In this document: positions 31,296 to 39,756 of the stretch, piece after piece
Layout: the number at the start of each line of letters is the position of its first letter
How positions within the stretch are numbered: position 1 is the stretch's first letter
NCBI GenBank assembly: GCA_001897355.1
Contig: MKST01000001.1
Location: 122,613 to 186,612 of the forward strand
Origin: Solirubrobacterales bacterium 67-14
GTDB lineage: Bacteria; Actinomycetota; Thermoleophilia; Solirubrobacterales; 70-9
DNA length: 64,000 nt
Direction: 5' to 3'
The notes under the pieces: generated by a model
Seen by the model: the letters and a program-made list of their open reading frames with translations, nothing else
Database searches by the model: none
Told to the model about the DNA's origin: nothing
Made by a program: the position numbers and the translations under genes

Positions 31296-33347
31296 ATGGC
31301 AAAGGACACCGAGAAGCTGATCCGGCAGCTCTCGCTGATCTCGTTTCTGATGGCACAGGGCCGGCCCGTATCGGCCCTGGAGATCAAACGGGAAGTCGAG
31401 GGCTACAGCGTGATGAACGAGGACGCGTTCGCACGCCGCTTCTACGCGGACCGGGCCGAACTGGACAGCCTCGGCATCGAACTGCAGGTCGACCGGCCCG
31501 GCGAGGGCTTCTTCGAGGCCGAGCTCTACTCGCTGCCGCCGGAGAACTTCTACCTGCCCGAGATCAAGTTCACCGACGACGAACTGGCCGCGCTCCGGAC
31601 CTCGCTCAGCCTGCTGACCGAGGGCGAGTTCGCCTACGCGGAACCCCTCCGCTTGGCCCTGCAGCAGGTCGCCTGGGGCCACCCGAACCCGCTCGCCGAC
31701 CCGGACAACATCCCGGTCTCGATGGCCAAATTCTCGGCCACCTCCTCCCGCGATCTGACCCAGCGACTGGCCCGGATCGAAACCGCGATCTCCCGCCACA
31801 AGACGATCACCTTCGAGTACCACACGATCGGCTCCGACAAGGTCAACAACCGCAAGGTCGACCCGTACCACCTGGTCTTCCGCGGCGGGCAGTTCTACCT
31901 GATCGGCCACTCCCACGAAAGGGATGCGGTCCGCGTCTTCCGGCTCTCCCGGATTCGCGGCAAGGTCGGCTACGCGACCAAGTCCGAGCATGACTTCAAC
32001 CCGCCCGAGGATTTCGAGCGCAGCGACTACGCGGAGCTGGCCGACTGGCAGCTCGGCGAGGAGGTCGGCAAGGCCCGGATCTTCTTCAGCGACCGCATCG
32101 CCTGGCTGATCAGCCGCGACTTCGGCAACCACGGCGAGGTCAGCCCGGCCGACCCGGCGGAAACCGGCGGCCGCGAAGGCATCGTGCTGGAGACCTCCTA
32201 CGCCAGCGAACGCGAGCTGCTGGCCTGGGTGCTGCGCTGGCGCCAGAACGCCGAGGTGCTCGGCCCGCCCGAGTTCAAGGCGGCGGCCGAGGAACGGATC
32301 GCCCTGCTGCGCGACCGCCACATCAACGGCTTCGACGTGGCCGAGGCCCAGACCGACTTCCCGACCCCAATCCGCGAGCGGCGCCAGCGCAGCAAGGACC
32401 GCTCCGCCGCCGCGATCCGGCCCGAGCGCTTCGGCCGGCTGGTCACCCTGGCCGGCATGCTGATCGGCGCCGCCAAGGAAGGCGCCGCGCTCTCGATGTC
32501 GGACCTCTGCCAGCGGCTCGAGCTCTCCGAGGAGGAGCTGCGCGACGACATCGACGTGCTCAACGTGGTCAATTTCGGTGGCGGCACCTACGTGCTGTAC
32601 GCCGAGATCAAGGGCGACATCATCGAGGTCGACTCCGAGCCTTACGGCGACTCTTTCGCCCGCCCGGCTCGGCTGCTGCCGCTGGAGGCGAAGGCCCTGG
32701 TCGCGGCGATCGACCTGGTCGGCGACCACCTGCCCCAGGCCAAGCTCGACACCGCCCGGGAGAAGATCGTCGAGGCGCTGGGCCGTGACCCGGCCCGGGA
32801 AGGCCTCGCCATCGTCTCCGAATCCGGTGGCGCCGAAGCAGCCCGGATCGTCAACGAGGCGATCGCCGGTCGCCAGGTCCTGGAGCTGAACTACTACAAG
32901 GAGAACGAGGACAAGTTCTCCGAGCGCAAGGTGGAGCCCTACCGGCTGGAGAACGGCCGTGAGGGCTGGTACGCCGAATGCTTCGACCTCGACCGGCAGG
33001 CGATGCGCCACTTCAAGCTCGACCGGATCAAGGAAGCGAAGCCGACCGGTGAAACCTTCGAGCCGCGACCCGAAGCCGAGGAATTGGCCGGGGTCGAGGG
33101 CTGGATGAGCGACGGCCAGGTGCCGGAAGCCTCGGTCGCGAGGGTCTGGGTCTCGCCCGAGCGCTCCCGCTGGATGCGCGAGGAACGCAACGTGGTCGAG
33201 GAGCTGGCCGACGGCGCCGTGGTGGTCGAACTCCCCTACGCGGGAACCAGCTGGCTGGTCCGCGAGATCCTCAAGGGCGCGGGCGACCTGGTCGTCCTCG
33301 AACCGGCCGAAGCCCGCGAAGCGATCAGCAAAGAACTCGCCGCCTGA
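31296..33347 (+). CDS. Fused PafB-PafC type WYL-domain regulator
   Basis: A 683-residue protein made of two similar halves. Each half has a winged-helix region followed by a WYL domain and a C-terminal WCX-like extension. The first half (1-340) starts DTEKLIRQLSLISFLMAQGR and has the WYL core KVDPYHLVFRGGQFYLIGH and RVFRLSRI. The second (about 365-683) has RLVTLAGMLIGA, KVEPYRLENGREGWYAECFD and RHFKLDRI. In mycobacteria separate PafB and PafC proteins form a transcriptional activator of the LexA-independent DNA-damage response, and WYL domains sense nucleic-acid ligands. Here both are in one chain. No proteasome or pup genes are in the window. It converges on the flippase gene. Confidence 0.87.
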   Translation: MAKDTEKLIRQLSLISFLMAQGRPVSALEIKREVEGYSVMNEDAFARRFYADRAELDSLGIELQVDRPGEGFFEAELYSLPPENFYLPEIKFTDDELAALRTSLSLLTEGEFAYAEPLRLALQQVAWGHPNPLADPDNIPVSMAKFSATSSRDLTQRLARIETAISRHKTITFEYHTIGSDKVNNRKVDPYHLVFRGGQFYLIGHSHERDAVRVFRLSRIRGKVGYATKSEHDFNPPEDFERSDYAELADWQLGEEVGKARIFFSDRIAWLISRDFGNHGEVSPADPAETGGREGIVLETSYASERELLAWVLRWRQNAEVLGPPEFKAAAEERIALLRDRHINGFDVAEAQTDFPTPIRERRQRSKDRSAAAIRPERFGRLVTLAGMLIGAAKEGAALSMSDLCQRLELSEEELRDDIDVLNVVNFGGGTYVLYAEIKGDIIEVDSEPYGDSFARPARLLPLEAKALVAAIDLVGDHLPQAKLDTAREKIVEALGRDPAREGLAIVSESGGAEAARIVNEAIAGRQVLELNYYKENEDKFSERKVEPYRLENGREGWYAECFDLDRQAMRHFKLDRIKEAKPTGETFEPRPEAEELAGVEGWMSDGQVPEASVARVWVSPERSRWMREERNVVEELADGAVVVELPYAGTSWLVREILKGAGDLVVLEPAEAREAISKELAA

Positions 33348-33398
33348 CCCTGAGCGCCTCGCTTAGTTCGACTCGCCTGTCCATAACCCCGCACTGGC

Positions 33399-34847
33399 TC
33401 AGCCACGGGCTTGGATTGTCGCCAGAACGTCGGCGCGCAGCGACGGGGCCAGCAGCATGGCAAGGCCCCAGTACAGCCCGCTTGATGCGACGATGAGGCA
33501 CGAGAGTGCCACCACCCCGGTGAGATCGACGAGCTGGCGCAGTCCGACAAGTATCAGCACCGTCAGCAAGGCGCTCACAGTGACCCCGGACAGGCTCCTG
33601 AATACCCTCGTGGGCTTCAGCTTGATCAGCCGACCCGGGACGTACCACGATGGATAGAAGAGGATCAAGCTCGCGGTCAGATAAGCCCAGGCAACTCCCG
33701 TCACTCCCCATCGCGCACCGATCACGAAGCCGGCGAGGTTGACGGAAGTAGCGAATATCCCCCATTTCACCAGGAGCCCGGTCGCGCTGCGATACAGGAA
33801 TATGATCCCGGCGAGTGTGCTTGCCGTCTGCAGGAACGCGATCGGGCCGAATATCTGGACGATCGGCCCGGCATCCGTCCACTCGGCCCCGAGATAGGCG
33901 GGAATGGCAAGATCCCCCAACGCGACGGCGGCAATGCTGACCGGTGCCGTGAACCAAACGAGCATCCGCTGGGACCGCAGGAAAGCCGTGCGCATACGCG
34001 CTTCATCCTTGATGTGGACGATCGCTGGGAATGCGATGTTCTCGGCGATCGTGCCGACCTGACCAACCGGCACCTCGATGAACCGGTAAGCAATCGAATA
34101 CAGGCCGAGGGCTCGGGCGTTGACCAACGCTCCGACCAATATGTCATCCCCTTTTCGGGCGAACTGGTTGATCGCATTGAAGCCCGCCACGCCACGGGCA
34201 TAGGCGATGATCTCGCCGGTAGTTCGCCGGTCGAAGCGTAGCCTCGGGAACCATTCAGATACCACGAGGATGTGGAGCGACTGGAAGAGCGGGGCCAGGG
34301 TGGTCCTGGCGATGAGGGAAGCTACTGGTTCGTTCAGAGCCAGTAGTAGGAGGGAGACGATGGTGCTAAATGCGGCTCCGACGATCCGGGAGGTCGCCAG
34401 CGACCGGAACTCCAAGCTCTGCTGAAGGTAAGCGACCAGAATCTGGCGAGAAGCCATGAAGGGCATGGAGATCCCCACGCCGATCACCACGATCAAGTCG
34501 GAGCCATGAGTCCCCATCGCCAAGGCAAATATGACCGCGCCGATGTACAAAGCCACACAGGGAACATGGGCGAGCCACCAGGCGGTGTCCAATTGAGCCC
34601 CCGCTGGAATCTTCTTTGCGACCACGGCACTTCCGACTGGAATGGCCAGAATTCCGATCAGGATCGTCACCAGCGCCGTGCCCCAAGCGATCAGGCCGAA
34701 TTCATCGGGAGACACGTAATGCGCCAGCAATAGCATGATCGCCATCGCCGAGACCAGATCGATGATCTGGGAGGCTAGTTGCCAGCGGGCGCCGGCGCGA
34801 GTTGCGTCGCCCAGGTTTTCGGAAGTCTGGACTTCGACGTCGGTCAC
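33399..34847 (-). CDS. Polysaccharide flippase (Wzx/MATE-like, oligosaccharide flippase family)
   Basis: A 482-residue polytopic membrane protein of the MOP superfamily with about 12-14 hydrophobic helices. Typical features are ARWQLASQIIDLVSAMAIML at the N-terminus, LLAHYVSPDEFGLIAWGTA, FARKGDDILVGALVNARALG in the middle, and GLYSIAYRFIEVPVG. It should move lipid-linked repeat units across the membrane for assembly by the O-antigen-ligase-like proteins further along. The GTG start directly follows the stop of the GT4 gene. Base composition is visibly less GC-rich than in the housekeeping genes, which suggests acquisition from elsewhere. Confidence 0.9.
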   Translation of the reverse strand: MTDVEVQTSENLGDATRAGARWQLASQIIDLVSAMAIMLLLAHYVSPDEFGLIAWGTALVTILIGILAIPVGSAVVAKKIPAGAQLDTAWWLAHVPCVALYIGAVIFALAMGTHGSDLIVVIGVGISMPFMASRQILVAYLQQSLEFRSLATSRIVGAAFSTIVSLLLLALNEPVASLIARTTLAPLFQSLHILVVSEWFPRLRFDRRTTGEIIAYARGVAGFNAINQFARKGDDILVGALVNARALGLYSIAYRFIEVPVGQVGTIAENIAFPAIVHIKDEARMRTAFLRSQRMLVWFTAPVSIAAVALGDLAIPAYLGAEWTDAGPIVQIFGPIAFLQTASTLAGIIFLYRSATGLLVKWGIFATSVNLAGFVIGARWGVTGVAWAYLTASLILFYPSWYVPGRLIKLKPTRVFRSLSGVTVSALLTVLILVGLRQLVDLTGVVALSCLIVASSGLYWGLAMLLAPSLRADVLATIQARG

Positions 34848-36029
34848 CTAGGCGGAGACTTCGTCGTAGATCTCTTCACGGCCGACGGCATTCGCCTCCG
34901 GACCATGCTTGGAGCGTGCGAATTCGCGGGCGGCGACACCCATTGCCTCGAGTTTCGCCGGTTGTTCGTACAGCGATCTCAACGCATCGGACCAGCTGTG
35001 CGGGCTACGCGTCTCCAAGGTGATCGATCCGTTCGGAGCAGCCACGAAGGGCAGGTCATCGTGTGCGCTGACGATCGATGGTACACCAAGCCATTGGCCC
35101 TCGATCAGGGTAACCGGTGCCCCACCCTCACCATCGCCGTTCGAGGCGGTGACACTCGGATAGACGGCGACGTGGGCGCTGGCGACCCGGGTCATGAACT
35201 CATGATGCTGCAGCCTCCCGGCCCATTCGACCTGCGGTTCGATCCCGAGTTCAGCCACCTGCTGCCGGTAAGCACCTTCGAGGGGGCCGCCCCCAACGAG
35301 AATGAGCTTTGCATCGGTGCGACCGGCAAAGGCCCGCGCGAAGGCGAGAATGGCTAAGTCGAACCCCTTTTTCTCCACGAAGCGTCCGGCTGCGACCACG
35401 GTGAATTCATCCGTCTTTCGAGGTACGACCGAGCCGAGGCTCTGCTGATCAGCGGGTAGCCTGACGACCCGAATCCGCTCTTCGGGGCAGCCGAGTCCCG
35501 CCACCCGGTCGGCCATGGCCGGGCCTTCTACCACGAAAGCCGAGGCCCGCCGAAAGAGACGCATGTAAGGCCGCCGCCAAAGCCAGCTCTCTCGGTATCT
35601 GTTCAGGGTTGCGTCGTAGCCGTAGAAGCTGGTCACCAGCGGTCGGTCTAGCAGCGAAGCGAAGCGAGTCAGCTGAGCGGCCGGCGGGGCAAAATGGACG
35701 TGAATGACGTCCGGTCGGTGTTGCCGCATGCGGGCCGCGAGGTAGAGCGGGCTGAAACCGTCGGTGACCGACATGCCCCGGTACGAGAGCCAGGCGGCGC
35801 TTCCTCGCCGGGGAACGATCCAACGCTCGTCTTCAACCGTGCACTCGTCAGCCACACTCGCTCCCAGGATCCTCGAGTCGTACCGATCGGTCGCGTTCAC
35901 CTGGGAGTCAATCCAGCGCTGGGTGATATGGCCGAGAACCGGAGTCGAGTGCAGAATCCACGGGGATTCCGGCCCGGCGAAGGCCCCGGTTGGCCCGAAG
36001 AGCGGTGCTTTAGGCCGAGCGTCGGCCAC
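34848..36029 (-). CDS. Glycosyltransferase family 4
   Basis: A GT-B glycosyltransferase of about 393 residues from GTG 36029; an upstream ATG at 36077 would add 16 residues and overlap the DegT gene by 68 bp. The N-terminal domain has RPDVIHVHFAPPAAQ and TSFYGYDATLN. The C-terminal donor domain has VVAAGRFVEKKGFDLAI, LILVGGGPLEGAY, and the EX7E-like region SNGDGEGGAPVTLIEGQWLG with VPSIVSAH. It probably uses an NDP-sugar to extend a lipid-linked repeat unit. The stop abuts the flippase start. The nearest relatives by motif are colanic-acid-type GT4 enzymes. Confidence 0.88.
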   Translation of the reverse strand: MADARPKAPLFGPTGAFAGPESPWILHSTPVLGHITQRWIDSQVNATDRYDSRILGASVADECTVEDERWIVPRRGSAAWLSYRGMSVTDGFSPLYLAARMRQHRPDVIHVHFAPPAAQLTRFASLLDRPLVTSFYGYDATLNRYRESWLWRRPYMRLFRRASAFVVEGPAMADRVAGLGCPEERIRVVRLPADQQSLGSVVPRKTDEFTVVAAGRFVEKKGFDLAILAFARAFAGRTDAKLILVGGGPLEGAYRQQVAELGIEPQVEWAGRLQHHEFMTRVASAHVAVYPSVTASNGDGEGGAPVTLIEGQWLGVPSIVSAHDDLPFVAAPNGSITLETRSPHSWSDALRSLYEQPAKLEAMGVAAREFARSKHGPEANAVGREEIYDEVSA

Positions 36030-37182
36030 GTTGGGGCTGGGCAAGTATCTCCTGGAGCGCCTCGACGACATCAACACGATCCTTTTCGGTCAGCAAGGAG
36101 TGGAGCGGCAGGCTGAGGGTGGTCTCCGATATCTCGGTTGCGTTTGGCAGCGAAGAAGGATCGATGCCGTCTCTGTCCCGGTAGTAAGGATGCAGGTGTA
36201 CGCCGCGGTAGTGAACCCCGGTGCCTATGTTGCGTCGATGCAGCTCCTCAAGCAGCTGGTCCCGTGTCAGGCCAGCGTCGGGCCGCAGCCGGACCTGGTA
36301 GATGTGGCGGGCGTGCCGCACGTGATCAGGAACCGCTGCGGGCAAAGTAAGCGGTAGGTCGGCCAGGTCTCGGTCGTAGGAGTCCCAGATCTCGGCACGA
36401 CGGTCGATCCACCGGTCGAGTCGGGGTAACTGATGGATGCCGAGGGCGGCCTGGACGTCGGTCATGTTGAACTTGTATCCCGGCTCGGTCGCCTCGTAGT
36501 GCTTGAAGCCGGCGTCGGAAAATCGTTGCCAGGCGCCGGCGCTGAGGCCATGGAGGGCGAGCTGCTCGATTCTGGTCGCCGTGCCCGAGTCCCGTGCGAC
36601 CAAGGCACCGCCCTCAATAGTGGTGATGTTCTTGTTGACGTAGAACGAATACGCAGTCAGATTGTCGAATGAGCCTATTGGCCGGCCATTCCACTCGGCG
36701 CCGAGGGCGTGAGCGGCATCTTCGATGATCTCGATCCCACAGCGGTCGCGAATCGAGTTGACTCGGTCCATCTCGACTGGCAGACCCCAAAGGTGAACCG
36801 GCATGATCGCCTTGGTTCTTGGCGTGATCGCCGCTTCGGCGGCATCGAGGTCGATCAGTCCTGTCTCCGGGTCGACATCGACGAGAATCGCCTTGGCCCC
36901 GGTGTGCTCGACCGCATTTGCGGAGGCGACGAAGGTCATTGCCGGGATGATCACCTCGTGGCCGGCGCCGATTCCGAGGGTCTTCATCGCGAGGAAGAGC
37001 GCAGCTGTGCAGGATGAGACGCAGCGGACTTCGCTCTCGCCCACATACTCTCCGAGCATCTGCTCGAATCGTTGAACTTTCGGCCCGCTGCCGATCCAAC
37101 CTGATCTCAGGGAGTCGACCACCTCGGCAATTTCAGCCTCTTCGATCGCTGGCTTGCCGAACACGAGGAATTCTTTTCGCAT
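36010..37182 (-). CDS. DegT/DnrJ/EryC1/StrS sugar aminotransferase
   Basis: A 390-residue PLP enzyme that aminates a keto-sugar nucleotide for surface glycans. Motifs are GSGPKVQRFEQML, CVSSCTAALFLAMKTLGIG, the PLP-contacting IIEDAAHALGAEWNG and the Schiff-base lysine K184 in YVNKNITTIEGG. The family C-terminal GVHYRGVHLHPYYR is also present. It resembles UDP-4-keto-sugar aminotransferases of the PglE/PseC/ArnB group; the exact substrate cannot be read. The start is ATG with a weak AAAGAA site. Its end overlaps the GT4 start by about 20 bp. It belongs to the less GC-rich block. Confidence 0.9.
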   Translation of the reverse strand: MRKEFLVFGKPAIEEAEIAEVVDSLRSGWIGSGPKVQRFEQMLGEYVGESEVRCVSSCTAALFLAMKTLGIGAGHEVIIPAMTFVASANAVEHTGAKAILVDVDPETGLIDLDAAEAAITPRTKAIMPVHLWGLPVEMDRVNSIRDRCGIEIIEDAAHALGAEWNGRPIGSFDNLTAYSFYVNKNITTIEGGALVARDSGTATRIEQLALHGLSAGAWQRFSDAGFKHYEATEPGYKFNMTDVQAALGIHQLPRLDRWIDRRAEIWDSYDRDLADLPLTLPAAVPDHVRHARHIYQVRLRPDAGLTRDQLLEELHRRNIGTGVHYRGVHLHPYYRDRDGIDPSSLPNATEISETTLSLPLHSLLTEKDRVDVVEALQEILAQPQRGRRSA

Positions 37183-37267
37183 GGAACTCTGTTCTTTCAG
37201 TGGCCGGGTCGGGCGTGCGGGTCAGACGGAGGATTGGTGACCAGCACCTCGTGTTGAGAGTGGCGCG

Positions 37268-37948
37268 TCACTGGGCAGGCCCACCTTGCTCGGGGCGAGC
37301 CGCCACGATCAAATACGCCCAAGTCCAAGCCTCGGCGCGATCGAGCCTATCAAGGACCGCCGCGAGTCCCTGGACCACCAGGCCGACTAGCGGAACGATC
37401 GGGACGAAGCGCATGGGACCCCGATTGAACCTGTAGATGTAATAGACAAACAGCTGACCGAATGTCACCCAGAAGCCGGACAGGGGAACCAGCTCCTTCA
37501 CCTCGAACCCGGTCTTCTCAAAAAGGTGAGTGAGGCCATGTTCGGAATACCGGAAGAAATCCCTGGGTTGCTCGTGCAGATGCCAGATGAACGGAGCCAT
37601 ATATATGGCTGACCCGCCCGGTTTCAGGACTCGGTGGGCCTCACTCAAGGCTTTGCCGGGTTCCTCGAGGTGCTCCAGGACCATCGAACAGAGCACGGTG
37701 TCAAAGGTTTCGTCTGCGATCGGCATTTCGTATGCCGTTGCCTCGATGTCGATCTCGTTCCGACTGTGCAGGGTGTCGGCATGGTCGAGGCCGATATGTT
37801 GGTCCACATACGGCGCGAACATCTTCTTGTAAGGCTTCACTCCGCAGCCTATGTCCAGCATCTTGCCTCTGGCCCAGCGCTTTGCTGCCCACCGGAGGTG
37901 TCGTTCGGCGATCGAGTTGATCAGGATGTTCTTGGTCTCACGCGCCAT
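37268..37948 (-). CDS. Class I SAM-dependent methyltransferase
   Basis: About 226 residues. Motif I is MLDIGCGVKPYKKMF; the acidic end of strand 2 is IGLDHAD; ADETFDTVLCSMVLEHLEEP and HRVLKPGGSAIYMAPF follow, typical of methyltransferase type 11. The C-terminal third is hydrophobic (YYIYRF, VPIVPLVGLVVQGLAAVL) and may sit at the membrane. The ATG at 37948 is chosen over 37996 because GGAGGTG lies 6 nt upstream (37955-37961), inside the end of the acetyltransferase gene. It probably methylates a sugar or a lipid-linked glycan in this pathway. Confidence 0.88.
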   Translation of the reverse strand: MARETKNILINSIAERHLRWAAKRWARGKMLDIGCGVKPYKKMFAPYVDQHIGLDHADTLHSRNEIDIEATAYEMPIADETFDTVLCSMVLEHLEEPGKALSEAHRVLKPGGSAIYMAPFIWHLHEQPRDFFRYSEHGLTHLFEKTGFEVKELVPLSGFWVTFGQLFVYYIYRFNRGPMRFVPIVPLVGLVVQGLAAVLDRLDRAEAWTWAYLIVAARPEQGGPAQ

Positions 37949-38546
37949 CGTCGCCACCTCCGGTCGGGCTCGTGCTTCGGGCCGGATCCGCTCCATCTAT
38001 GATCCTCGCCCGGATCTTTCGTCGAGGGTCGACTACTCGACCTAACCGACGCCGGATCTTGCCGGGCCGAGAATACGCGCCGACGAGCTCGGCACCCCAC
38101 CGCTCGTAGATGTCAGCCATGTCTTCCCGGTCCGAGACCAGAATGAGGCCCGCGGTTTCGTCGCTCTCCGCTTCCCGGAGCAGAGAGGTCAACATCGGCG
38201 CGTATATTCCACGCCTGCGAAACTCCGGGGAGACGACCGGGTAATGAATCTGGCCGTAGCCGGGCAGGTCGAGTTCATTCTCGAAGCTGAGGTAGATCAA
38301 TCCAGCCAAGTCGTCTCCAGGGGAAGAAAGGTCGCGAACCCCGAGGACCGAGGCGTCGCTGCCGCCCGGAAATCTGCGATCGAATGGGATCTCCCATTGG
38401 GGATACTCGATCTTGAGCAGGCGCTGTTCCGCTTCCCGTGAAGGTTCTGCTTCGAATGCGAATCCTTCGGGCAGGGATGCGGAATCACGAAAGCGGCTTC
38501 GTCGGAAGAGAAAAACTTCGAACTGGCTGGTCGGTTCATTCCACAT
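37938..38546 (-). CDS. GNAT family N-acetyltransferase
   Basis: A 202-residue protein with an acetyl-CoA-binding signature in HYPVVSPEFRRRGIYAPMLTS (written here only in part as SPEFRRRGIYAPML) followed by a helix and LILVSDREDMADIYERWGAE, the usual GNAT strand-5 and helix-4 region. The N-terminal half is diverged. In this cluster it may acetylate an amino sugar made by the DegT enzyme, but that is inferred. The stop overlaps the methyltransferase start by 11 nt. It uses ATG with no strong ribosome site. A 78-bp gap separates it from the upstream glycosyltransferase. Confidence 0.72.
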   Translation of the reverse strand: MWNEPTSQFEVFLFRRSRFRDSASLPEGFAFEAEPSREAEQRLLKIEYPQWEIPFDRRFPGGSDASVLGVRDLSSPGDDLAGLIYLSFENELDLPGYGQIHYPVVSPEFRRRGIYAPMLTSLLREAESDETAGLILVSDREDMADIYERWGAELVGAYSRPGKIRRRLGRVVDPRRKIRARIIDGADPARSTSPTGGGDDGA

Positions 38547-38624
38547 GGCCGCAACCCTCGCACAATCCCGTTCCAGGCCAACCGGCTGTGGCGGGGAGGG
38601 ACTCGGGGATCGCGGTCATCGAGA

Positions 38625-39740
38625 TCATCCGGTCCGCTGATTCCGTTCGGCCGCGAGGGCAAGTGCATCGAGGTAACCCTGCGAGACCCCTGCCCAGGAG
38701 TATCGGGACGCCACCACCTCGCGGCCGCGCCGGCGCCACTCGTCACGCAGGCCGGGATCGTCCTGGGCTTTCCGGATCAGTTCGATTAGGGAGTCCGGGC
38801 TGCCGCCGTAGAACTGCTGGTCGTTCCCGACCACCTCTCGGTTGAAAGGCGTGTCGAGGGCGATGACCGGAGCGCCGGCCCCCATGGCCTGGAGCAGGGA
38901 AGGGTTGGTGCCGCCAACCGAGTGGCCGTGCAGGTAGAGGCTGCAATGAGCCCAAAGTTGATCGAGCAGTTCCTGGTCGGCAACGTGACCGAGCCACCGG
39001 ACCTTGCCGCTGCGGTCGAGATCGGCCAGCCGCCGCTCTAGCGGCGTATCGCCTTTGCCGGCGCCGACGACCACATTCACGCCATCCGTCTCGAGCATCC
39101 CGTCGAGCGAGAGGTCTACGTTGTTCTCCGGCACCATGCGGGCCACGACCAGCCGGTAGTCGCCGGGCTCGAGCCGGAGGGCTTCGATCCTGTCGGTCGG
39201 CAAGTCCTCGTCCAGGACGGGTGCCCCGTAGGGGACGAACTCGGAATCGACCCCGAAGGTATCCCGCCAGATCTCGGCGATCACCACCGAATCGGCGATC
39301 AGCACGTCGGCGAAACGGGCGCTGGCCACGGCGCCGTTGCGGAACACCTTGCGGGCCACCGTGCCCCACTTGCCTCGCTCCCACTCGATGCCGTCGGTGT
39401 TGATCGCGACCGGGATGCCCCGCATGTTCAGGAACGGCAAGAAGTAGCCGTTCGCGACGTTGACGACCAGGGCGGCGTCGAAGTCGCGGAACGAGGCGTC
39501 GAGGTGATTGGTCAGGCCGAAGGAGAGGGTGGAGGCGCTGACCGACTCGATGCCCGGCGTCCAGCGGCACCGGACACCCTCTTCGATCCAGGCCCGTTTG
39601 CCGGCCGGGCGTTCGCGACAGTAGACGGTCACCTCGATGCCCCTCGCCACCCAAGCGCGAGCCAGGTGGCGGACCAAGGTCTCGTAACCGCCATAGGTGC
39701 TGGGAAAGCCGCGGCTGCCGAGTATCGCGATGCGGTTCAT
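38625..39740 (-). CDS. Glycosyltransferase, DUF1972/GT4 type (rhamnosyltransferase-like)
   Basis: A 371-residue GT-B enzyme. The N-terminus IAILGSRGFPSTYGGYETLV is the hallmark of the DUF1972 group that includes beta-1,4-rhamnosyltransferases of capsule pathways. Further motifs are VNVANGYFLPFLN, INTDGIEWERGKWG, YGAPVLDEDLP, LVVARMVPENN, LHGHSVGGTNPSLLQAMGAG and VIALDTPFNREVVG. The dTDP-rhamnose operon at 50-53.6 kb could supply its donor. AAAGGA lies about 10 nt upstream, directly after the stop of the preceding gene. Confidence 0.88.
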   Translation of the reverse strand: MNRIAILGSRGFPSTYGGYETLVRHLARAWVARGIEVTVYCRERPAGKRAWIEEGVRCRWTPGIESVSASTLSFGLTNHLDASFRDFDAALVVNVANGYFLPFLNMRGIPVAINTDGIEWERGKWGTVARKVFRNGAVASARFADVLIADSVVIAEIWRDTFGVDSEFVPYGAPVLDEDLPTDRIEALRLEPGDYRLVVARMVPENNVDLSLDGMLETDGVNVVVGAGKGDTPLERRLADLDRSGKVRWLGHVADQELLDQLWAHCSLYLHGHSVGGTNPSLLQAMGAGAPVIALDTPFNREVVGNDQQFYGGSPDSLIELIRKAQDDPGLRDEWRRRGREVVASRYSWAGVSQGYLDALALAAERNQRTG

Positions 39741-39756
39741 CGGTTCAAGCGTCCTT

